A stretch of DNA of 64,000 bases from Subtercola boreus (GTDB lineage Bacteria; Actinomycetota; Actinomycetes; Actinomycetales; Microbacteriaceae), in assembly GCF_003399625.1 (NCBI RefSeq), contig NZ_NBXA01000026.1:248001-312000 (forward strand). Direction: 5' to 3'. The notes beneath the pieces are model-generated. The model was not told the DNA's origin. It saw only the letters and a list, made by a program, of their open reading frames with translations, and did no database searches. Below are positions 19,727-28,100 of this stretch, piece after piece. Both the position numbers and the translations under genes were made by a program. How positions within the stretch are numbered: the first letter of the stretch is position 1; every line of letters starts with the position of its first letter.

Positions 19727-21061
19727 TCAGTGCTCGAGCAGGTTCTCGCGGAGCGTCGTCCCGGAATACCCGTCGCGGATCAGCCCCCGCCGCCGGAGCG
19801 CCGGCGCCAACCCGTCGGCGACCTCCGCCATGTTCCGCCTGGTCGTCGGCAGGTAGAACAGGAACCCGTCGCCGCCCACCTCGTCCATGATCTCGCCCAT
19901 CCTGGCCGCGACCGTGTCGGGGCTGCCGACCAGGCCGAGGTCGGTGATCTGGTACGACGTCGCCACGACTTCCCTGAGCGACAGATCGGCCGAGTTCTGG
20001 AAGATCGCCGCCACCGAGCTGTTCTCGCCGTTCTGCCGGCTGAAGTCGATGTCCCGGATGAGCGTATCGGGGTCGATCGCCCCGAAGTCGATGCGGCCAC
20101 CGCTGGTGTACGACATGTTCCAGAGGTTGTACTCGATCGAGGCGTCGCTGAGACGAGCGGCCGCCATGGCCTTCTTCTTCTCCTGGGCCTCGGCATCCGT
20201 CTCGGCGATCACCGGTGTGACGAGGAAGAGGAACTTCACCGCATCCGGGTCCCGACCATAGACGGCGACCCGGCGACGCATGTCGAGCCGGTACTCCTTC
20301 ATCTCCTCGACGCTCTTGCTGAGCGACATCATCGTGTCGTCGTAGCGGGCGGCGAGGTCGCGCCCGGCCTCGGATCCCCCGGCCGACGCGATCGGCGGCC
20401 GGCCCTGCGGCCCCGGGATCGTGTTCAGCGGACCGCGGGAGGAGAAGTACTTTCCGACGAAGTCGATCGGCTGCACCTTCGTGTGGTCGGCGTAGACCGC
20501 GTTCCAAACGTCGGCGAGCACCGCGCCGGGCTTCCACGAACCCTGCAACTGCTGTACGACATCCACCCATTCCTGAGCCATCAGGTAGCGCTCGTCGTGC
20601 TCGAAATGCTCGGCATACCCGTAGTTCTGCGCGACCCTGTCGGTGACACTGGTCACGACGTTCATCCCGACCCGCCCCTCGGTGAGGTGGTCGAGAGTTG
20701 CGAAGAGCCGGGCGGCGAGGTAGGGCGGGTACTGGATGACCGAGGCCGTCGGGATGATCCCGATGTGCTTGGTGCGCTGGGTCATCAGCGGCACCAACGG
20801 CATCGGGTCGTTCTTCGGGGCCATGAAGCCGCGCCGGAGCGAGGTCTCCGCGGTGCCCTGGTAGCTGTCCTCCACCATGGCCGTGTCTTCGATCAGGATG
20901 TAGTCGAAGCCCGCGCGCTCCATCGAGGTCGCGAGATCCACGTAGATGTCGGGCTTCATCCAGTCGGTGACGTTCGATCCGGTCCAGAGACCGTCACCGC
21001 CCTTCTCGCTCCAGGGCTGGATGCCGAAGCCTGCGCCGAGAAACCAGCCGAGGTGGATCAT
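19727..21061 (-). CDS. NtaA/SnaA/DszA-type flavin monooxygenase
   Basis: The 444-residue protein belongs to the bacterial luciferase-like superfamily, NtaA/SnaA/DszA branch. Motifs: HLGWFLGAGFG at the N-terminus, AGFDYILIEDT, GRVGMNVVTSVTD, the YFSSRGPLN and QGRPPIASAGGSEAGR region, and a C-terminal GGDGFLFYLP. These enzymes use reduced FMN from a partner reductase to oxygenate N- or S-containing or heterocyclic compounds. ATG 21061 overlaps the stop of the preceding gene. It is the second of three full-length members by position. Confidence 0.9.
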   Translation of the reverse strand: MIHLGWFLGAGFGIQPWSEKGGDGLWTGSNVTDWMKPDIYVDLATSMERAGFDYILIEDTAMVEDSYQGTAETSLRRGFMAPKNDPMPLVPLMTQRTKHIGIIPTASVIQYPPYLAARLFATLDHLTEGRVGMNVVTSVTDRVAQNYGYAEHFEHDERYLMAQEWVDVVQQLQGSWKPGAVLADVWNAVYADHTKVQPIDFVGKYFSSRGPLNTIPGPQGRPPIASAGGSEAGRDLAARYDDTMMSLSKSVEEMKEYRLDMRRRVAVYGRDPDAVKFLFLVTPVIAETDAEAQEKKKAMAAARLSDASIEYNLWNMSYTSGGRIDFGAIDPDTLIRDIDFSRQNGENSSVAAIFQNSADLSLREVVATSYQITDLGLVGSPDTVAARMGEIMDEVGGDGFLFYLPTTRRNMAEVADGLAPALRRRGLIRDGYSGTTLRENLLEH

Positions 21062-22365
21062 GTCGTGCTCCTGAGTGTGTCGTTCGTGAGTCGGTCGTGG
21101 AAGGTACCGGGGCCGTAGCCGCTCTGGGCGAGCCCCCGGCGTTGCAGTTCGGGTACGAGGCCGTCGAGCACGTCGTCGAGGTAGTGCCGGCTGATCAGCC
21201 CGCCGCCCCCGTGGAAGAGCAGGAAGCCGTCGCCGCCGACCTGGTCGATGGCCGCCTCCATCTCATCGGCGACGCTCTCCGGCGTACCGACGAGCCGGAG
21301 CGAGGTGGACTCCCCCTTGCCCGACATCGCCTCACGCAGTGATGACCCGCGGGTCATCTTCTTCATGCCCTCGAGGATGCTCTGGGCTCCGTTCGTCGTG
21401 GCGTCTTCGGGAATCGGCGCATCCAGGTCGTACTCGGCGAAGTCGATCTCGGCGATGTTCGACAGCTGCACCAGGCGCCGCAAAAAGTTGTCGCCCTCGG
21501 CCGAGTACATGCGCGCCTCCTTGTCCTCCGCCTCGGCGACGCTCTCCCCGAGGATCGGCGTCACCATGTACAGCACCTTCGTCGCATCCGGGTCGGTGCC
21601 GGCCGCCTCCGCGCGCCTCCGGATGCCGTCGCGGTAGGCCTTCATCGCATCGATTCCGCTCGGCACCGACACGATCAGGTCGGCCCATTTCGCCGCGAAG
21701 TCCATGCCCGACGACGAGCCGCCGGCCTGGCAGAGCACGGGACGGCGCTGAACCAGCGGGGTGGTGCCCGGGGCATCCAGCGCGAAGGAGCGGCCCTCGA
21801 AGACCGCCCGGCCCCGGGCATCCGGAACCGCGCCCGCCCGCCAGAGAGACGAGACCGCCCGCAGGTACTCATCGGCCCGGGCGTAGCGTTCGTCGTGTTC
21901 CCAGAGCGTGTCGAGGCCGATGTTGCGGGCGGCGAGATCCTCGAACGAGGTCACCACATTCCAGCCCGCACGCCCGTCGGAGAGCTGGTCGAGAGTCGCC
22001 TGCAGCTGGGCGATGCGGTGCGGCGGGTAGAGACTCGTCGACATCGTGGTGACGATGCCGAGCGAGGTGGTGGCCGCGGCGATCGCGGCGGCCAGGGGCA
22101 GAGGATCGTGTTTCGGCGCCTTCACTGTCGCCTTGAATTCGGCCTCCATCGTGCCGCCGAAGTTCTCGGGCACCACGCTCGAATCCTCGAGCATGATCAG
22201 GTCGATGGATGATCTCTCGAGCGCCCGCGCCATGTCGATGTAGAACTGGCCGTCGGTCCAGCCGGTCACGTTCGGGCCGGCCCAGGGCCGGTTCCAGGCG
22301 GTCGGCATGTAGTTGACGAACCAGCCGAGGATCATCCGCCTGCGGGCGGTGCTGTCGAGGCTCAT
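21058..22365 (-). CDS. NtaA/SnaA/DszA-type flavin monooxygenase
   Basis: This 435-residue enzyme has the same layout as its neighbours: ILGWFVNYMP, DLIMLEDSSVV, GRAGWNVVTSFEDLAARNIG, RRPVLCQAGGSSSG, and C-terminal GGDGFLLFHGGGG. It is only moderately alike in sequence to the other two full-length copies, so the copies have diverged to separate substrates or steps. It overlaps both flanking genes by 4 bp. Confidence 0.9.
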   Translation of the reverse strand: MSLDSTARRRMILGWFVNYMPTAWNRPWAGPNVTGWTDGQFYIDMARALERSSIDLIMLEDSSVVPENFGGTMEAEFKATVKAPKHDPLPLAAAIAAATTSLGIVTTMSTSLYPPHRIAQLQATLDQLSDGRAGWNVVTSFEDLAARNIGLDTLWEHDERYARADEYLRAVSSLWRAGAVPDARGRAVFEGRSFALDAPGTTPLVQRRPVLCQAGGSSSGMDFAAKWADLIVSVPSGIDAMKAYRDGIRRRAEAAGTDPDATKVLYMVTPILGESVAEAEDKEARMYSAEGDNFLRRLVQLSNIAEIDFAEYDLDAPIPEDATTNGAQSILEGMKKMTRGSSLREAMSGKGESTSLRLVGTPESVADEMEAAIDQVGGDGFLLFHGGGGLISRHYLDDVLDGLVPELQRRGLAQSGYGPGTFHDRLTNDTLRSTT

Positions 22366-23228
22366 GCGTTCTCTCCCGGTGTCCAGGCGAAGCGCGCCTC
22401 GGGAAGTCCGAGACGGTCGCGGAGCAGCGTGGCGGGGTCACGCGCCTCCACCAGCGCCGGCAGCACACCGTGGATCAGCTGGCCGGCGAGCGCGCCGTCG
22501 GCCACTCCCGTGACGAGATACCCGTCGGCGGCCGTGGGCGGCGGCGCGAGGGCAGCCTCTCCGCGCACCTCCAGCAGCACTCGGCACCCCGCCTCCTGTG
22601 CCCCGTCGACGTCAGCCTCGGTGGCGGCGATCACCACGTCGGCCACGGCTGCCGCGCCGCTGCCTGAGGCCGCGAACACGACGGGCCGGCCCTGCGGCGA
22701 GCGCGGCATGTTGAGCGGGCCGCGCACCGAGAAGAAGTCACCGCGGTGGTTCGTGACGTGCACCTTCGCCGGATCGACGTACTGGCCGCGCGCGACGTCG
22801 GCGACGAGGGCCCCGGGTTCCCACGAGTTCCAGAGCGCGAACACCGCGGCCAGGTAGTCGTCGGCCGCCTGTTCGAGGGCGAGATCATCGGTGACCCCCG
22901 ACGCGTTCCAGCGGTCGGTGTCGTCGGTCGAGCTGAACGTCGGCGCTGCGGTGTCGACGAACCAGCCCGCACGGCCCGAGGTGAGCGCGTCGAGCGTTCC
23001 GAGCGCCCGCGCGGTGTGGAACGGCGGCTGCAGCCACGGCATCAGAGTCGGCACGAGGCCGATCGACGGTGCGCGCCTGCTGGCCGCACCCGCGATGAGG
23101 ATGGGGTCGGGCGACGCGAGCGACTCGCAGGGCAGCAGTGCGGCATCCGCGCCGGCCGCGTCGAGCGCCGCGATGAGGTCGAGCTGGGCGCGCACGGGCG
23201 CCTGTTCGAGGCGCCAGGCGACGATCAC
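22362..23228 (-). CDS. Shortened luciferase-like monooxygenase homologue
   Basis: At 288 residues it is about 150 shorter than its three operon relatives. It keeps the barrel start (VAWRLEQAP), SGRAGWFVDTAAP, HRGDFFSVRGPLNMPRSPQGRP and a short end (DPATLLRDRLGLPEA), but lacks the long C-terminal insertion and GGDGF motif. The GTG start at 23228 overlaps the hydrolase stop. There is no frameshift; the gene is intact. It may be an inactive partner subunit or a minimal enzyme. Confidence 0.72.
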   Translation of the reverse strand: MIVAWRLEQAPVRAQLDLIAALDAAGADAALLPCESLASPDPILIAGAASRRAPSIGLVPTLMPWLQPPFHTARALGTLDALTSGRAGWFVDTAAPTFSSTDDTDRWNASGVTDDLALEQAADDYLAAVFALWNSWEPGALVADVARGQYVDPAKVHVTNHRGDFFSVRGPLNMPRSPQGRPVVFAASGSGAAAVADVVIAATEADVDGAQEAGCRVLLEVRGEAALAPPPTAADGYLVTGVADGALAGQLIHGVLPALVEARDPATLLRDRLGLPEARFAWTPGENA

Positions 23229-24037
23229 CGCGGCACCTGCTTGAGAAAGTCGAGGTAGGTGCCCGCGACCAGCTGTGGCTGCTGGTCGAGCACGTAGGCG
23301 CCCGCCGCCAGCTCGTGGTACCGGATGCCGGGGCGGGCGGCGAGCGTGGCGCCGGCGTAGGGGTGAAGCACGTCGGCCGTGCCGCTGAACAGCACCGCCG
23401 GGCATCCGGTTGCGGCCAGCTGCGAACCCAGGTCGGCGCCGAAGACGGCGAGGTACGCCTCGTGCCAGCGCTCCCCCGCGCCGAGCTTGTCCACCACCTC
23501 ACGCTGGCGGAGGGCGAGGCCCGGCGGGTAGGCGTCCGGGTCGCCGTCGATGGCCGCGACCTGCTGCCAGGCGATGCCGAGGTGGGAGCCCTCATCGTCG
23601 ACCGTCATGCCGTGCACGGAGGCGTGCCACCGCGCGGCCTCATCCTGGGAGAGCACGAGGCCGCCGATCATCCCGAGGCTCAGCACCCGGCCGGGGTCGG
23701 CTGCGGCCACCGCGATGGCGATGGCCGCGCCGGTGTGGTGCCCGAGGAGGTGGAATTCCCGGGCATCCACTGCCGAGGCCACGTCGAGCACGACGTCAGC
23801 CCACTCCCCGAAGCTGTAGGGCGCGGCGGGCGTGTACGAACTCCCGAAGCCCGGGGTGTCGAGAGCGACGAAACGGTAGGTCGCGAGCGGCGAGCCACCC
23901 AGTGCCTCCACGAACGACTCGAACATCGCCGACGACGCGGCCGTCTGGTGCAGCAGCAGCACGACCTCCTCCCCCGTGCCGGCCGTACGCACGTGCACCT
24001 GTCCGGCGCTCGTGTCGACGTACCCGCGGCGCATCAT
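23225..24037 (-). CDS. Alpha/beta hydrolase-fold protein with His at the nucleophile elbow
   Basis: The 270-residue protein has an alpha/beta-hydrolase layout: LLLHQTAASSAMF, ALDTPGFGSS, then LLGHHTGAAIAIA where the elbow G-x-S-x-G reads GHHTG (99-103), so His101 replaces Ser. FSGTADVLHP supplies the usual acid position, but the C-terminal His is not evident (HELAAGAYVLDQQP). It may be a cofactor-independent lyase or a non-hydrolytic member. ATG 24037 overlaps the stop of the upstream monooxygenase by one base. It lies inside the monooxygenase operon. Confidence 0.8.
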   Translation of the reverse strand: MMRRGYVDTSAGQVHVRTAGTGEEVVLLLHQTAASSAMFESFVEALGGSPLATYRFVALDTPGFGSSYTPAAPYSFGEWADVVLDVASAVDAREFHLLGHHTGAAIAIAVAAADPGRVLSLGMIGGLVLSQDEAARWHASVHGMTVDDEGSHLGIAWQQVAAIDGDPDAYPPGLALRQREVVDKLGAGERWHEAYLAVFGADLGSQLAATGCPAVLFSGTADVLHPYAGATLAARPGIRYHELAAGAYVLDQQPQLVAGTYLDFLKQVPR

Positions 24038-25344
24038 CAGAAGGAGTGCAGGTTCTCGAGCAGGGTCTTGTGCGAGTAGTCGTTCCGCATGAGACCGCGT
24101 CTCTGCAGCGCCGGAGCGACCCCGTCGGTCATCTCGGAGATGTACTGGCGGCTGATCGGCTGGCCGTAGATGAGAAACCCGTCGCCGCCCACCTCCTGCA
24201 TGAACTCGTCCATCTGGCTGGCGATCGCATCGGGCGTGCCGACCATCTCGGTCGTCTGCACGCGCATCCCACTGAACCCCTCGCGGATGGTCTTGCCACC
24301 GAGCTGCTTCCGCCAGATCTCGAACTGGCTCTGGTGACCGTTCGTCGAGAGGTCGTCGGGGATGGGCTGGTCGGGGTCGAACTGCGAGAAGTCGATCTCG
24401 GTGAGCGCGCCGAAGTGAGCCATCTGCACCTCGAAGTTCTGCTGCTTGCGGGCGTACCATGCCTCGTTCTTCGCCTGCGCGTCAGCCATCGTCTCGCCGA
24501 CGATCGGGTAGACCACCGAGAAGACCTTGATGTCGTCGGGGTTCCGGCCGAACGACTCGGCCCGGCGACGGATGTCGGCGCGGTACGCCTTCGCACCGGC
24601 GGCCTCATTCGGGATGGTCAGGATCACATCGGCGTACTGCGCGGCGAAGTCCCGGCCGCGGGGCGATCCACCGGCCTGGCAGATGACCGGGCCGCCGTTG
24701 GGGCCGGCTGGAAGGTTCAGCGGGCCGCGGGTCTTGTAGTACGTGCCCTCGTAGTTCACCGGGTTCACCTTCGTGAAGTCGGTGTAGTAGCCGCTCTCGG
24801 CGTCGGCGAGGATGGCGCCCTCCTCCCACGAGCCCCAGAGCGCCTTGGCCGCGAGCATGAACTCCTCGGCCATGTCGTAGCGGAGGTCGTGCTCGGGCAG
24901 CTTGTCCATCCCGTAGTTCTTCGCGGCGAGGTCTTCGCTCGACGTCACGACGTTCCAGCCGACGCGGCCGCCCGAGAGATTGTTGATCGTCGCGAACTGC
25001 CGGGCCAGCTGGTACGGGTGGTAGAACGTCGTCGAGGCGGTAGCGATGATGCCGATGTGCTGGGTGGCCTTCGCGAGCATCGCGGCCGTCGCCACCGGAT
25101 CCATCTTCGGCGCGTAGCGGGCGTGCTTCAGCTCGATCTCCGAGGTGCCCTGATAGATGTCCGACACCATCAGCGAGTCCTCGAGCATGATGAAGTCGAA
25201 ACCGGCGCGCTCGAGGTTTCGCACCATGTCGATGTGGAACGAGCCGTCGAACCAGGTCTTCGGGTCGTTGCCCGGGTAGGGCGACTTCCATTCGGGAGCG
25301 GTGAGGTTGGCGAACCAGCCGAGACGGAACGGGTCAGCAGACAT
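24037..25344 (-). CDS. NtaA/SnaA/DszA-type flavin monooxygenase
   Basis: This 435-residue member is the first monooxygenase after the transporter. Motifs: RLGWFANLTAPEW, FDFIMLEDSLMVSD, GRVGWNVVTSSEDLAAKNYG, GTYYKTRGPLNLPAGPNGGPV, and C-terminal GGDGFLIYGQP. ATG 25344 has an AAGGAAG ribosome-binding site. It follows the ATPase gene by 73 bp, the largest gap inside the transporter-monooxygenase run, so an extra promoter there is possible. Confidence 0.9.
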   Translation of the reverse strand: MSADPFRLGWFANLTAPEWKSPYPGNDPKTWFDGSFHIDMVRNLERAGFDFIMLEDSLMVSDIYQGTSEIELKHARYAPKMDPVATAAMLAKATQHIGIIATASTTFYHPYQLARQFATINNLSGGRVGWNVVTSSEDLAAKNYGMDKLPEHDLRYDMAEEFMLAAKALWGSWEEGAILADAESGYYTDFTKVNPVNYEGTYYKTRGPLNLPAGPNGGPVICQAGGSPRGRDFAAQYADVILTIPNEAAGAKAYRADIRRRAESFGRNPDDIKVFSVVYPIVGETMADAQAKNEAWYARKQQNFEVQMAHFGALTEIDFSQFDPDQPIPDDLSTNGHQSQFEIWRKQLGGKTIREGFSGMRVQTTEMVGTPDAIASQMDEFMQEVGGDGFLIYGQPISRQYISEMTDGVAPALQRRGLMRNDYSHKTLLENLHSF

Positions 25345-25417
25345 AGCGGTACTTCCTTAGGGTGTGGTGCGGGTGTTCTTTCGGTCAGGTTCGAAGGGCC
25401 GGATGCGCGGCCCGTGC

Positions 25418-26953
25418 TCACGCGGCCGCGGAGATCTCCGACGGGGCGGCCTCGCAGGCCTCCAGGAGCGCATGCTCGGTGAGGCCGCCGCTGCCCCGGG
25501 TGAGCTCGGCGATGACCTCACCGTGGTGGAGCACGATCACGCGGTGGCAGATCGCCGCGAGCTGTTCGTGGTCGCCCGAGAACACCACCACCGCGCTGCC
25601 GGCGGCTGCGGCATCCATCGCGTCGCCCAGCAACGCCTTCGCGGCGCCCGGATCGACGCCCTGGGTGGGCTCGTCGAGCAGCAGCACGCCGGGGTTCAGC
25701 TGCAACCACTTCGCGAAGACGATCTTCTGCTGGTTGCCGCCGCTGAATGCCGCGAGCGCGTAGTCGGGGCGGTTCGGGGTGACCTGCACGTTGCCCATCA
25801 GCTCGGTGGCGCGCTTCCGGAGTGCCGGGCCGCGGATGCCGAAGAGGGCTGAGAACGACCCGATCACCGGAAGAGTGACGTTCTCCTCGGCGGTGCCCGC
25901 GATCCAGACCCCGTCGCGGAGCCGGTTGCCGGGCACCAGGGCCACACCGGCCGCGATCGCCGCCGACGGGGTGCTGAACTCGGCTCGGCTGCCGTCGATG
26001 GAATAGCCACCGGCGGTCGCCTTCTGTTCACCGCACAGCAGGAACGGCAGTTCCTCCTGGCCCATGCCGGCGAGTCCCGTGACGCCGACCACTTCGCCGC
26101 CGTGGGCTGTGAAGCTCACATTCGATACCCGGTCGCCGCTCAGGCCCTCGACGCTCAGCCGGGTGGGGCCGCCCGCAAAGGCCGGGGGCACGGGGAAGAA
26201 GTCGTCCATCCGGCGGCCGAGCATATGGGCGACCAGCTCGGCGCGACTGGTGTCGGAGATCGCCACGTGCACGACATCCCGGCCGGCGCGCATCACGGTG
26301 GCGCGGTCGCAGACGTCCATCACCTCGGAGAGGCGATGGCTCACGAAGATGACACCGGCACCGAGGTCGGCGACCCGGCGCATCAGCACCAGCAGCCGGT
26401 CGGCCTCGGGCTTCGAGAGCGCGGCGGTCGGTTCATCCAGAATGAAGAGCTGCTTGTCGCTCTCGGTGTCCATCAGGCGCATCGCCCGGGCCACGGCGAG
26501 CAGCGCGCGCTCGGCGGGGCTGAGGGTGGAGACCTCGGCGTCGAGGTCGAAGCGCACGCCCAGCCGCTCCATCAGCTCCTCGTAGATCGCCTTCTCACGT
26601 CTCACGTTCACCGGGGCGAGCAACCGGGTGCCGTAGCGGGCATTGATGCCGAGGTTCTCGAGCACGGTCATCGATTCGACCAGGCCGATGTCCTGGTGGA
26701 TGACCGCGATACCGCGGGTGTGCGGGTCGATCGTCGGCATCGCGAGCGGTTCACCGAACACGTCGACACTCCCGCTGTCGGGTACGACCACTCCGGTCAG
26801 GCTCTTCACGAGCGTGCTCTTGCCGCAGCCGTTCTGGCCGAGCAGGGCGTGCACCTCACCGGCCCGCACCGTGAGCGAGACGTCTTCGAGGGCGACCGAG
26901 CCACCGTACGACTTCGCGAGATTCCGCACCTCGAGGGCGAAAGGGGCGCTCAC
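25418..26953 (-). CDS. Ribose-type ABC importer ATPase
   Basis: The 511-residue protein has two ABC units, as in RbsA. The first has Walker A GQNGCGKST (39-47), a weak signature (LSPAERALLAVA) and Walker B LFILDEPTAAL. The second has a degenerate Walker A (GLAGMGQEE) but an intact signature FSGGNQQK and Walker B VLLLDEPTQGVD. This asymmetry is normal in the family. The GTG start at 26953 overlaps the permease stop. Together with the permease and binding protein it forms a complete importer feeding the monooxygenases. Confidence 0.94.
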   Translation of the reverse strand: MSAPFALEVRNLAKSYGGSVALEDVSLTVRAGEVHALLGQNGCGKSTLVKSLTGVVVPDSGSVDVFGEPLAMPTIDPHTRGIAVIHQDIGLVESMTVLENLGINARYGTRLLAPVNVRREKAIYEELMERLGVRFDLDAEVSTLSPAERALLAVARAMRLMDTESDKQLFILDEPTAALSKPEADRLLVLMRRVADLGAGVIFVSHRLSEVMDVCDRATVMRAGRDVVHVAISDTSRAELVAHMLGRRMDDFFPVPPAFAGGPTRLSVEGLSGDRVSNVSFTAHGGEVVGVTGLAGMGQEELPFLLCGEQKATAGGYSIDGSRAEFSTPSAAIAAGVALVPGNRLRDGVWIAGTAEENVTLPVIGSFSALFGIRGPALRKRATELMGNVQVTPNRPDYALAAFSGGNQQKIVFAKWLQLNPGVLLLDEPTQGVDPGAAKALLGDAMDAAAAGSAVVVFSGDHEQLAAICHRVIVLHHGEVIAELTRGSGGLTEHALLEACEAAPSEISAAA

Positions 26954-27981
26954 TTCGCCTGACCTCCGCCGCGCCGGCTGCCCGCGATCTTCGCGGCGGT
27001 CACCGCGACCATCAGCGCCACGCCGTAGAAGACGTTCGAGACCCAGGTCTGTGCTCCGAGGAGCTGCAGGGCGGTGATGCCCACGGTCAGCAGGTAGAGC
27101 GCTGCGACTGTGCCGAAGGCGTTGAACCGGCCGACCGAGATGGCCGTTGCCCCCAGGAAGGCTGCGGCGAACGGCTGCAGCATGTACTGGCCGCCCACAC
27201 TCGGGTCGACCGCGCCGAAGTAGCCGATGAAGCAGATGCCGATGAACGACGCCAGGAGTCCGGAGACGATGTACGCGCCGGCACGGATGCGGTTGACCGG
27301 CACTCCCGAGAGACGGGCCGCGTTGCGATTGCCGCCGATGAAGAGCGTGTAACGGCCGAGCGGTGTGCGCTGGTAGACGTACCAGAGCACGATCACGAGG
27401 ATCCAGGCGTACCAGGTGATCAGCGGGATGCCGAGCAGCTGCGAGCGGGCGAAGTCCACGAAGCCGTCGGGGATGCCCGAGATGATCCGGCTGTTCGTGA
27501 TGAGGTACGACAGGCCGCTGAGTGCGGTGAACGAACCGAGCGTCGCGACGAACGAGTCCACGCCGATCCTGACCACCAGCAGCGCGTTGATGAGGCCGAC
27601 GATCACGCCGAGGGCGAGCCCGGCGAGGATGGCCAGCGGTGCCGGGACGCCGAGCTTCACCAGCTGCGCCACGATGGCGCCCGTGGCGACCATGGTCTGG
27701 GCGATCGAGAGGTCGAAGTCGCCGAGGCGCAGGATGACCGTGGCGGTGAGCCCGAGAAGGAGCACGAGCGACTGCGCGTTCACCATCGTGGTGAACAGTG
27801 ACGCCGTGCGGAACTGCGGGAAGATGATGATGCAGGCAATCACCAGCACGGCGAGTCCCCCCACGAGGGCCCAGCGTTCGGTGAAGCCGGCCCACGAGAA
27901 CTGCGACTTCGGCGGTGCGGTGAAGTCGTGTTTCAGCGGCGGCGGGTTCGTGGCTGTCGGCGTGGCGGTTGAAGCGCTCAT
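26950..27981 (-). CDS. Ribose-type ABC importer permease
   Basis: This 343-residue inner-membrane protein has 8-10 hydrophobic segments and the RbsC-type signature: GDFDLSIAQTMVATGAIVAQL, LINALLVVRIGVDSFVATLG, and GRYTLFIGGNRNAARLSGVPVNRIRAGAYIVSG (the EAA-like loop). ATG 27981 was chosen over a longer low-complexity start. Its stop overlaps the ATPase start. One permease gene suggests a homodimer. Confidence 0.94.
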   Translation of the reverse strand: MSASTATPTATNPPPLKHDFTAPPKSQFSWAGFTERWALVGGLAVLVIACIIIFPQFRTASLFTTMVNAQSLVLLLGLTATVILRLGDFDLSIAQTMVATGAIVAQLVKLGVPAPLAILAGLALGVIVGLINALLVVRIGVDSFVATLGSFTALSGLSYLITNSRIISGIPDGFVDFARSQLLGIPLITWYAWILVIVLWYVYQRTPLGRYTLFIGGNRNAARLSGVPVNRIRAGAYIVSGLLASFIGICFIGYFGAVDPSVGGQYMLQPFAAAFLGATAISVGRFNAFGTVAALYLLTVGITALQLLGAQTWVSNVFYGVALMVAVTAAKIAGSRRGGGQAK

Positions 27982-28100
27982 GCGTGCGGCTCTCTCCTGG
28001 TGATGGTTGGGGTGCGAACGACGGGAGGGTGCGGGGGGGGTGTGGTGTGGCCGGGCGACCTGTTCGGGATGATCGCATCGCCCGGCCACAGCGGTGCTGC

